64,000 nt of DNA from NCBI GenBank assembly GCA_933228895.1, contig OW121857.1, positions 2,976,001 through 3,040,000 on the forward strand, written 5' to 3'. The stretch is from Platycnemis pennipes (lineage: Eukaryota; Arthropoda; Insecta; Odonata; Platycnemididae). The position numbers were made by a program, and so were the translations under genes. Shown here piece after piece: positions 54,371 to 64,000 of this stretch (positions are counted from its first letter, which is position 1; every line of letters begins with the position of its first letter). The notes below the pieces were generated by a model, which ran no database searches, was not told the origin of the DNA, and saw only the letters and a list, made by a program, of their open reading frames with translations.

Positions 54371-57300
54371 TTCCATGTGCATACATTCTTGTATTGAGCT
54401 GGGGTCACAGACACTCTCATCCAGAATGGTCAAAACGAAATGCTTCTCCATTAACAAACAAACAAGTATAAAATTTGCTGCTCGTATTCCTGTTTCAAGT
54501 CGCAGGCTCTAAAGCACTGATTATAGTTGCTGGCTCCATAAAACGCATATATACGTATGTAAACATTGCATAATGGGCATAACAACATTTCATCGTAGAA
54601 TATGCTGTCATAAGAAATTAGACAACCGAAATAGCAAAATGTTTATTGATTTCCTCCGCTGTGCTTTTCCCAGTTTTTATGCTGATTTTTCTTTATCTTT
54701 TTTGACTAGCTAACTGCCAAAAACTTTACTTTATTGATGCTGATATATAGCTCAAGTAGCCCAGCAGTGGGGAATTGGAGTTTGCCGATCTCAGCAAATA
54801 GCGCAATGCCTTTAGTTAATGGCGTATGATGGACAACAACCTCATGCCTCATGCCTAGTATTCCTTATTTTCAACTTTTAAATGTTTCGTTAATGAAGAG
54901 GTCAAGCAAATATTGTGGCTGGTAAGAGACGCATCATCTTCTAATATCTTCTGACTACTGACTCGATGCATCGCATGTTGCTTCAGCACACGCTCAGTAT
55001 TGCAATCTATTCTATCTTGAAAATTCCGGTGTCTCATGGTTTTGAAAAATTTTGAAAATAAACATTTTAAAATCTTTTTCTAATTCTGTAATGAAATACA
55101 CATATTTCTGTTTTGCTGTAGTCTTTCTTAGGCAGGGTTTTGAATGATAAAATTAGGTAATCCCCTTGTCCCCATTAGTAACTGGAACTTTGAAATGGAT
55201 AAAATCTTAATTTCTTGAGTAATGCCTAATGATCAATAAATTTATATTTTTAACCTTCCTGTCACATTGCTCCAGAAAGTCATTTTATCCTCAGGATGCA
55301 ATCGCATATTAAATCATTCACGCAACACTCCTTCCTAAAATCCGTGCTCTTAGGAGTATATCGTCCTTGAAGTACAGTAGACTGACCCCTCGCCCTTCTT
55401 TTTCACTCATCACCTCAGCACCTTACCTACATTCCTTCATAGCACACTCTATCCTATAATTTTTTCATCAGAGAGGTCTTCTACCTGAAACCGATTTATG
55501 TTTCTCCTCACATATTTATACTCTCACGCATAAACGATTAGCAGGGTCATCAATGCACTTCCACTATGAATTAGCTCTCTTAGCTATTCTATTAATTCGC
55601 CATTTTTTCATTTTTCGCCGCGTGAAACCTTTTCATTTTTCTTCTCAAACGCTTTGCACGATAACGAGGACAAAATACGAACGGATCGGAGCCTAAGAAT
55701 AGAAGCAAAATTCCAAATAGCCAGGTTCAGAATATGAATTTAATAAAACTCACATTCGAACACACATTTTATGCCGTAACTCCATGCGACTTTCACATGA
55801 TACGAAGCAACGAGCTAAAAATATTATCATCAGTTTTCTGCCGGTGAAGGTAGGTCTCAATGGACATTTCATTTTCCCCATCCCCTAAATTTCACACGAT
55901 GTCCCTCTTCAGTCCCTCGTACCTCCTATGCATAAATTCTGGATAAGATAATCTATATAATTCCTTACAAAGTTTTATCTTGTAAAACCGGTTTCCACCC
56001 TTATCTGGTATACAGCAGATTACACGTACCAAATTACGAAGAACGAAAATAAGATGTGGCTGCCTGATCTCCGGAAGACAGAATCCACATCTCGGAGTGC
56101 GCATGCGCCAAAGCCCCCTTTCCTGCTGCAACCGCTCGAGAGTGAACAAGTTCCCTTTCCAAGCGAGCAGCCCCTGCCAGACGCAGGACGGCGGCTTGCA
56201 CGGCATAAATGTGGGTTCCGGCGTTTCCCAAAGGCGGCAGCATCCTCAGCGCTGACATCCCCCGCAGACTGATCCCCCCTTCTCCCACAATTCACTGCTT
56301 CGGCGACCCTCCAGACAATCTCAGCTCCAGCAATTACTCCCTGAAGTTTTCCATCCATTGCATTCACACTATCTCCGTCCCTTCGCTGGCTCCCTCTCGC
56401 TTGGTGCGGGTGCTTCAGAAAAGAGCAGCAAGTGGGAGATAAGATCCTCAAGTCGGGAGCGGAAAAAAGCTATATCTTAATCAGCAAGAAATTCCTTCAT
56501 TAGTTTTTTTGTATTTAAAACCAAAATAAAGCCTTTACTTCACAGGAGTATAATTAAAAATATAAGTAGCTTTTTTCCTCTGAAATTAGAGCCTATGTTT
56601 GTTCATTCGCGCAAAAGTGCTATTGAGGCTGCCTCAATTCGCCTTGGGCACGTTGCCGACTCCCAAATAAGGCGAACTATAAAGGTGAAATTTCATTACT
56701 CACATAACGAGCTGTATTAACGACTCCTCCTCTCGGAAATGTCCATCAAGCACAGCAATCAACCTTGCATTCCCCTAAAGCATTAAGCACATTTTCCTAA
56801 ATACGTAAAAATAAGATTTATATACGGTTTAGGTAATATCCTAAAGCAGGTAAATCTAAAAATAATTTTTCTTCCTGCTACCATATGAGTTGAGCATACG
56901 ATTAAACGCCACTAGCATGCTGCACACGTATATCTCCAGCTCCACAAATGTATCTCTCGAGAAATCCCATTGCATTCAACCGTCCTATTTTCAGCCAAAC
57001 ACTCTTCCACACTTCCCTTTTCCTGGTCATCCGTCAACCACCACAACCCATTCATATTTTACTCTCAGGGAAAACAACGGGGAAGGGAAAGAACGCCATC
57101 CAACATAACTCAACGGATATATTATTTTCTCTTCGCATACGATAGCCTTCCAGGGCCTATCAACAACCTGGAATTCCATTCTTTTCCTTTCGTCCCCGTT
57201 AATTAACTCAGTCACCTCTTTTTTCCCTAATTTTTGTAGTCACTTCCGGAACAATACTTCAAATATATTAATGACATAAGTCTTCGGCATAAGTCAAAAA

Positions 57301-57659
57301 ATATGTACGCTTGCGAGGCATATGGATTAGTTTCGCCTTCCATATTTAAGCGCGTTAAAAATATTATATACATATCTCTTTATCTATTAAAATAAACATT
57401 TATCACATGTCAAAATATAATTGACATTTCCAAGTCTTAAAGTTGTTTTTACACCTTTATTTTACAGTCTACTTGAAATGTGCCAGAAGTTAAGCATAAA
57501 AAATGCTGACAGAATATTCTGCACCACGTTCAAGTTCATTACATGTTACCACAATACCGCCTCTTATCCATTCTGTTATCTTTCATAGTATGAATACTGT
57601 AAATGGCTACAATGCTCACCATCACACCTCCGAGCCAAAGTCAATTTTTATATCACCTA
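54371..57659. other. Long unassigned stretch
   Basis: 3.3 kb without a recognised element. The opposite-strand frames around 55892-56451 (up to 143 codons) overlap in a GC-rich patch at 56090-56290, lack known motifs and are treated as compositional. Confidence 0.45.
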
Positions 57660-57930
57660 TTTCCCGAGGCTGGCGACCAAGAGATGGGGCTGATTTGGAG
57701 GCCCGTGGTTCAATTCCCGGTTGAGTCAAACTTTTTCTGCTGTGATCTTGCTTGATTCCATCTTCACCACTTCTTCCTTGTGTTCGTCCTTTTATGTGTC
57801 ACCTATCCCTTTTCCTTATTCTATCCTTGGTATATTCGAGAAGGCATGGTCTTGGGAAACCCTTATTATTCTACATACTATTGAGTGCAACGCAGGTTGC
57901 TCCTCCTGAAATGGTTCATCAGGGCACTCA
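57660..57930 (+). mobile_element. tRNA-derived SINE
   Basis: A-box-like ctggcgaccaagagatgggg from 57670 and a perfect B box GGTTCAATTCC at 57707-57717. A T run and a pyrimidine-rich body follow, to about 57930. Confidence 0.65.
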
Positions 57931-59003
57931 CCAGTCTCCGTGAAAATTTCGCACTTTTAAGTTTGCACTTCAACATTTTCTCCCTACTATGAAGAAGGAA
58001 CCATTTGTTTGCTTTGCGCAAAACTTTCGAACTTGACTAATGCTCAACTATTTCGAGTATTTAAGGGCTACTAATGTCGCGACTCTGCATCAACTTGAAT
58101 AAGGGCGCACTGCAATAAGGTTTGGGTCTGTGGTACGTAAAATACTCTCCAATGTATCAGCGTAACTCGCAGAATCTTGGCTTTCGAGAAATTTCCCTCC
58201 CAAGTACCTGCAATGAAGTCGTAAAGACGGTTTTGGTTGAAGTAATGGTCCCATTAGTATATCTCATGGCTTTAATGTTCAGCGTCGGATACATCTGAGG
58301 AGAGTTAGTTCGTTACCTCTGACTTCCTTTTTCCCGAAGAAATTCACTCAACCAAGCAGACTTTTCCCATTCATCAGTGTATTATTAAGTGTTGAGTGCT
58401 ATGCGCCAGTCGGTGATAGTGATAAATGTGCATTATCATCTCTGGACCAAGAAATATTACTCAACGGGAAGTTTAATAGAACTTTTAATGTATTAGTTGG
58501 AGGCTGTTCTCATACCATATCTATAGTATGGAAAGCACACTGAATAATCAAAAAAATCGCTATTCATTTCGGCTCTCACGAAAGAAATTGAAGTTGAAAA
58601 GAATGAAGATGAATGGCTGTGGTTTCATTAGATTGGGTAACGAGTAGAACAGAGGGAGAGTGGCAGCCACTTGAGCGGTGATTAACTGGAGGCCCAGGAA
58701 TCTCGGTAATTGATCCAATTAACGCAGACACTCCCTCCGATCCGAGAATATATACGGGAAGGAATGAGAGCAGCATTTGCTTCCAGCCGAGAGACTAATT
58801 CCTCATTGACGCCACGGAACACACTAAATGCCCCCGTCGAAATACGACTGTTGGGAAAGGAATAGGATTGGATCTTCCGCAGTGAAAAATGGCGTAGAAG
58901 ACGCGAAGAGTATTGTGGTAGCGACACTCCAGAGATTCCAGGCGCGATTCCCGAGGATACTGTTTGCTCATTTTTACACTCATATAATGGCTGAACTGTT
59001 CGA
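57931..59003. other. Unassigned non-coding stretch
   Basis: Nothing recognised. Overlapping frames near 58682-59011 are unsupported. Confidence 0.4.
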
Positions 59004-59866
59004 GGATACATAAGAATTTTTAGCTCTCCTCCTAGCAGTTACAAAATAAGTAATAATGAATTAACAAACGTGGAATCCATTAAATATCTTTGAATAATAC
59101 TGGCACATGATCTTTCCTGGGGTAAACACATACGTGAAATAAAGGGACAAGCGAATCCTACACTGGGATTCATCAAAAGAGTATTGGGTAAATGTGACGA
59201 TCATGTACGAGAAATCAGATACTTTTCCATTGTAAGACCTCATTTGGAATATGCTGCCAGTGTATGGGGTCCCTGCGAAATCCGTCTAAGTAATGAACTT
59301 GAACGTGTGCAGCGAAGATCGACAAGATTTGTAAAGGGACGGTACGATAATTATATTAGCGTAACCAGTCTATTAAATGAATTAAAATGGGAATCATTGT
59401 CAGATCGCAGGTTGAAATTTAAACTTAATCTCTTAAGTCTAAATTCCAAGACCATATTTTCACCGATGACGTTAAAAATATTTCGGAACCCCAACTTACT
59501 ATTTTAGACTGGATCAAAATCACAAATTAGAGAAATGGATTGCCAAACTGACAGATTCAAAATGTCCTTTCTTCCTCGTACAATTAGGGATATGAATAAC
59601 GTTAAATATATCCAATGCGATGTAGCAATAGATAACATTGGTAGGTGCATGTTGATATAAGGACTTGAAGCTAACCCAACTAACAGCATGTTTTTGCATT
59701 CATGCTTTGCTATTTTTATGTTTTTTTAGTAGTGAAGTTTAGAACAGTATATCAATACTGTTTTACCTTTTTATGCATGATATGTAGTGCATGTTTGGTG
59801 AGAATTCACCCCCTGCCACACACCTTTATGGTTGCTTGCAGGGTATCATGTAGTCGTAGATGTAGA
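59004..59866 (+). mobile_element. LINE-A 3' end, second subfamily, with full tail
   Basis: Codons from about 59010: SSYKISNNELTNVESIKYL, one stop, then ILAHDLSWGKHIREI, LGFIKRVLGKCDD, RYFSIVRPHLEYAASVWGP, ERVQRRSTRFVKGRYDN and KWESLSDRRLKFKLNLL (frame 59184-59507). The 3' UTR holds the hairpin (caccccctgccacacacctt, tggttgcttgcagggt) and ends gtagtcgtagatgtagagatg. It extends further 5' than the 6886 copy. Confidence 0.85.
59184..59507 (+). pseudogene. LINE-A RT protein, C-terminal fragment
   Basis: A 107-codon frame whose residues from the RYFSIVRPHLEYAASVWGP block to RRLKFKLNLLS match LINE-A. The methionine at 59184 corresponds to frame-shifted sequence, because the true upstream coding (HIREI...KRVLG) is in the frame before it. 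A TGA in the YLGV box shows inactivation. Confidence 0.7.
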
Positions 59867-61454
59867 GATGAATTTATTACTTTGTTAGCTAATAATTAAA
59901 TACGATTGTTAGCCTTCCATATTTTTGAAAACTAACAAACGCATTTCCATCGGGGTCATGAAATGTTTCAGACAATTCAGTCAATTTACCAGTCAAGGTT
60001 TTTGTTTCATGTGAGAGTTTAATCAGTTCATTTAACTTCTGAAAAGTCTGAATATGTCTACCTAATCACGTAAGATTTAGGTAATGCTTCAGCAAGTAGT
60101 ACCAACAAAAGCTCTGTCGCTTAGCCATTTTACTGGAGACGGTATCACCGCTAATCCCTGAAATAAGATCGGCCATTTTCGATAGGGACGGATATATGCA
60201 CAAGAAATACTCAGGGATGTTATTTGGGCACGCGATAAAGCAACAACTATTACGGCAATTGAAGGAAATCACTGTAAAAAGTGCTCGACGAGGCAAACAA
60301 ACGCCAAATGCCTTTCAGAAATTTATATTTGTAACAACTTCCAGGAACACAATAAACTTGATATGCAATATGACGTCGGTTCGTTTGATTACAAGGCTCT
60401 AAATATGGTTTTTAATCGCTAGTTTCTAAAGAAGTAGGAAAGATAGAAGGGCAAAAATCCGGATTTTTCAATCAAATGTTCGATTACCGTTGTTTACAAA
60501 AGTAGTGCAAATAAACTACTGCTATTGGTGTTGTAATCATTTTAAAATTAGTGACGCGGGACTAAGTTGCGATCGGTGATACATTTGATTGTAATACATA
60601 ACATTGCGAAACTTAAAATGTAAATTGGAGGAGGGGGGGGCGGGGGTCCTGGGGCCCCCTCCCCTGGCACTTAGACCTCTTTTAGATCCATTGTATGTAC
60701 CTCCCAACATTTGGCATGGAGGGGGCTACCTATCCAACCTCTGTCCGGGCCCAACGTTGCTTAACTTCAGTGATCTGACAGGAACCGGTGTGTCAACGTG
60801 GCTAGGCCCTTGTCCATTACGGAACTTAAGAAAATAGAAAAACGTAGTTTTAGCAAATGAATAGTATTTGCGTTTTATAAATAAAAAGTATGTAATAATG
60901 TCTTTCGAGTTTAATATTTAATAGTTTTATATTGGTATATGACAATCATTTATGCATTTAGGAATATCTAAAAAAATATTTCGCCCATAGCCATTTTTAT
61001 TATGCTACGATTGACGACAATTTCATTTAAAAATCTCTTTCCTTACTACCTATATACTATAAATGTCTTCGCCGGGGATTTTTAGGCGTTTACAGCATCT
61101 TGAAACAATTTTTTTCTAAATGAAGTGACGTATAAAATTTTATATGAGAAACCTATTGTTGGTGAGTCAAAATCGAAATTTTCATATTGGGCCTAACGTC
61201 TCGTGACATGAAATATCGGTCTTACGAGAAAACTACGTTGTTGTATGGCCCAGACAATATGACCAAAGTTATTCTTATAATATGCCTGTACTTACGGGTC
61301 CAATTGCTCTCCGGAACCTTTTAATAGTCGCTTCGATGATGTTTTTTCACAATTCAATGACTCTAGATCTAGAATCATTGCAGTACCTCATATTTATCTA
61401 CGTTTCACATGAGCATCATCAATACGGATCCAGAATCCTCAGATTGGTTCGACG
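59867..61454. other. Unassigned stretch with a G/C-rich patch
   Basis: 60630-60667 is a G-then-C rich near-palindromic patch (gtcctggggccccctc). Nothing else recognised. Confidence 0.4.
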
Positions 61455-61690
61455 TAACTATTCTATCGGCTAACCTCTTCGTCCTTAAATAAGTCCCCTC
61501 TCTCACTTCCATAGCAACTTGAGAGTACACATTTCATGCACGGCTTCCTTAGCCCTCCAATCTTCCCATCCACTCTCCCGTAAACGAACGTCTCCATCGA
61601 ATCGTATTGCCCCAAGGCTTCTTCGCTCATCATCCATTTAAATACCGTCGTTAATCTGTAGCACTTCATTTCAAATTCATCCATCCTTCA
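61455..61690 (-). mobile_element. LINE-B fragment, old
   Basis: The minus frame 61463-61684 has DEFEMKCYRLTTVFKWMMSE then VYGRVDGKIGGLRKPCMKCV and LFKDEEVSR, aligning with AFEMWCYRRMMKIKW, EGKVNGKNGKGRPRMRY and LADRRIEW of LINE-B. Heavily diverged. Confidence 0.55.
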
Positions 61691-63429
61691 TTTCTCTGCT
61701 GCTCTATCGTCTCTGTATCACTGTGATGAAGATGCGTAATGCAGAAGGATTCAATTAAATGCTTCCACGCATCTGCGATTGTTTTTCCAGCTGCAAGTAG
61801 GTTCCTCTTTTCGTAAAATACAATCTCCGCCTGCGTAATGATAATTCAGCCATTTCAATGGAATTCATACAACTAGGAATACATCTTAGTAATACAAAGG
61901 CCTTTTTATCTCCAGTTAGCTTTTCATGATGTCTGAATTAATGCTAGTTACTTCATGGTTTAAAGGGGCTATTTTAGCTTTCCTATCATCGAATCCATTA
62001 TTAGAAATATAAATTCGAATACGCCATCAATGGCATTGCTATTAGAATGACTCTCCTGTGGGTGCTGAATTTAATCCGTGTCATCGGCTGATATTTCTCA
62101 TTCACCTAGTTCAACAAATATTCAGATCAATATCGTTGTTCTGGATATAAACTCATATTTCCCATGATCAAAAATAATTTGAAATTACGCCAATGGCTAA
62201 TTTCATTAAATAACTTCATCATCCATTTATATAAATACCGGCCAGAGACATCCAATGCCGTGGATGATGAGTTGCCTTCCCAAATGGCGGCCCTGAAGGA
62301 CCTCAGGCGGTGGAGGAGGGCCCGAGGGGCCTTCGTACAAACAGATGCAGTAGTCACTTCTGTTCACTCGCCGTTGGACATTTTTCGGAATACACTCGCA
62401 ATATACAGTACCTCAATATGGCCTCTATTGAACGCGCCTTACCGCACCTTTTCATGTTTCGACGACTGAATATCAGGAAAAATGATCGCGACAAATATCG
62501 TACGCATAGACGTTTGTAATATTTACGCCTAATATCGTCTCTCTGTGTTCTTTATGGGCCTGAAGTCCCTTTGTATTCTTAGGAGAAAACACATAACATC
62601 ATCTTTAACAGTCTCGTCCGTCGTCAAGGGCTAAAAACGCTGTCGAGGGATGCCGTTGTTAACAACACTAATTAATTAAAATCATTCCATATATTTTTGA
62701 ATCATTGTCGCAATTTCGATTTCGAAACAATAATCTATAAGCAGAATCTTTATCTATCCTTTCCTCTTGTGGTATTTGCATTGATTTAATATGGTCATTA
62801 TTTATAATTTAGTTTCGTAAAATATATACCGCCTGCAAGAAATAAAAACAAACTCTGCGTGCACTTCTTACGGGCGTCATCTACACTAAAATACGGCACC
62901 ATTTATCTTCTCATCACATTTTTCGAAAATGGGATCCAGTCCATTCGAGTTATCATGCAAAATACTCCCAGAGAACCTATTTTGATGCCAATGTGCAGTT
63001 TGGAAATGCGCCGTTACACTGGAACGGACAATTGTTACGCGATTTATGATAAAAGGATATCTATGCCTAATCCGCGTCTGGTAGAATGCAACAATGCAAT
63101 CATACTTGAATACGATACATAAACAAGAGTGAAATTATGCTGCTGAAGCCAAGCAATATTCATGACCACGCGATAAGACGCCATGCCAAGCAAAATTGTA
63201 TTTCTTCATTACGAAGTCAATATATCGACGTGGTGTACAGTGAGCATTGCAGGACTTTATCCAAATCTGAATGCCCCATAATTCAACATGCTCATCCATT
63301 TGGGATTTGGCATCCAACATACTCAACCCCAATACTAACATCTATACTCTTTCTTAAATATTAATCGCTAGTTTGCACGAGTCTGTAACATGAATAGTTA
63401 GTAATGGAAGTTAGAACTTAACATTAAAA
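61691..63429. other. Unassigned AT-rich stretch
   Basis: Nothing recognised. The frames 62164-62469 and 62859-63122 are unsupported. Confidence 0.4.
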
Positions 63430-64000
63430 AGTGTGTAGCTATGAATTTTTGGAGGAGGAATAATTCGATGGAACGATTCTATAAAATTAGTAACACGAAG
63501 ATCTAAAGCGTTGAAACCATAAGGTATTTAGGTGTAGCAATCACTAAAGATTTATCGTGGGGAAGACACATCCGGGAAATATGCGGCCGAGCGAAGAGAA
63601 AGCTAGGATTTATAAAAAGAGTACTCGGGAAATGTGATGAGAAGACAAAAGAGCGATGCTACTTTTCACTAGCTACGCCCCACCTTGAGTATACAGATAG
63701 TGTATGGGATCCGAATTAATTAGGTTTGATCAGGGAACTAGACAGTGTGCAGCGTAGAGCAGCTAAGTTCGTTAAAAGGTGTTACGATAGGTTAAGTTGC
63801 GTTTCAGAATTAATACCAGAATTAGGGTGGGAATCATTATGAGAGCGTAGGTTAAAGTACAGATTAAATCTATTACAAAAATTTCAATCGGATAGCTTTA
63901 CCGAAGATGTTAGGTACATATTAAAAACACCAGCGTATTATGCTAGATTCGACCAGATAAACAAGATTAGAGAGACAGATTGTCGTACCGATAGATTCAA
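63430..64000 (+). mobile_element. LINE-A fragment, runs off the window
   Basis: Starts with codons FYKISNTKI and a TAA, then SVETIRYLGVAITKDLSWGR, HIREICGRAKRKLGFIKRVL, CYFSLATPHLEY, LDSVQRRAAKFVKRCYDR and RLKYRLNLLQKFQSDSF. Close to the 6886 copy, with which it even shares the taaagcgttgaaacc stop context, so both belong to one subfamily. Stops at about 63504, 63718 and 63840. The 3' UTR is beyond the window end. Confidence 0.8.

Noticed and set aside
56020..56451. 143-codon minus-strand frame
   Set aside because: Lies in a GC-rich patch where several frames on both strands are open at once; compositional.
60604..60837. 77-codon plus frame over the G/C patch
   Set aside because: Compositional, with no known motif.
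1..64000. CRISPR array, bacterial operons, phage or plasmid features
   Set aside because: No regularly spaced repeats with unique spacers, no prokaryotic gene density or ribosome-binding-site pattern. The sequence is eukaryotic.

Overview
This window looks like eukaryotic, probably arthropod (insect-like), repeat-rich intergenic DNA. It is AT-rich, has no long open reading frame of cellular type, no operons, no rRNA and no credible host exon. Every recognisable coding stretch is a decayed piece of a transposable element (TE): two kinds of Penelope-like element, at least three families of non-LTR retrotransposon (called LINE-A, LINE-B and LINE-C here), one BEL/Pao-type LTR element, tRNA-derived SINEs, and several terminal-inverted-repeat (TIR) DNA transposons. 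The organism call is an inference from this TE mix. The species cannot be named from the sequence.

Layout. 0.95-3.7 kb is a 2.77-kb element with near-identical 168-bp TIRs. 6-12.2 kb is a cluster of LINE-A pieces and tails in both orientations, with SINEs and a G-rich tract. 12.4-19.4 kb holds diverged termini of the 0.95-kb family, a head-to-head pair of Penelope-type termini, a remnant of an uncharacterised TE-associated protein and three SINE-like units. 19.4-20.5 kb is a pogo/Tigger-like element. 22.4-27.5 kb is the most layered part: a LINE-B copy interrupted by a BEL/Pao element, whose 3' LTR is interrupted by a LINE-A tail, followed head to tail by a second LINE-B that is interrupted by a tRNA SINE. 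28.15-28.98 kb is a fold-back element with about 254-bp arms. 31.1-31.5 kb is a clean LINE-B insertion with a 12-bp target duplication. 33.9-35.3 kb and 38.3-39.7 kb are two unrelated Penelope-like elements, each with a reverse transcriptase (RT) plus GIY-YIG ORF whose start is built from an inverted copy of its own 3' end. 42-49.8 kb holds LINE-B, LINE-A and LINE-C pieces, a TA-flanked TIR element, SINEs and a 163-bp hairpin mini-insertion. 49.8-64 kb is sparse, with LINE-B and LINE-A remnants, one SINE, and a LINE-A running off the window end.

Nothing here appears to work as a cellular pathway. The interest lies in the TE biology: recurring hammerhead-like CTGANGA...GAAAC cores at Penelope-type termini, a tiny hairpin element with target duplications, two LINE-B 3' ends 22.3 kb apart that share inactivating lesions and change identity abruptly (a gene-conversion signature), and a TIR family whose ends carry the CACAGTG/CACAATG heptamer typical of Transib/RAG-type transposons. 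Boundaries were read by eye and should be taken as approximate unless a target duplication is given.
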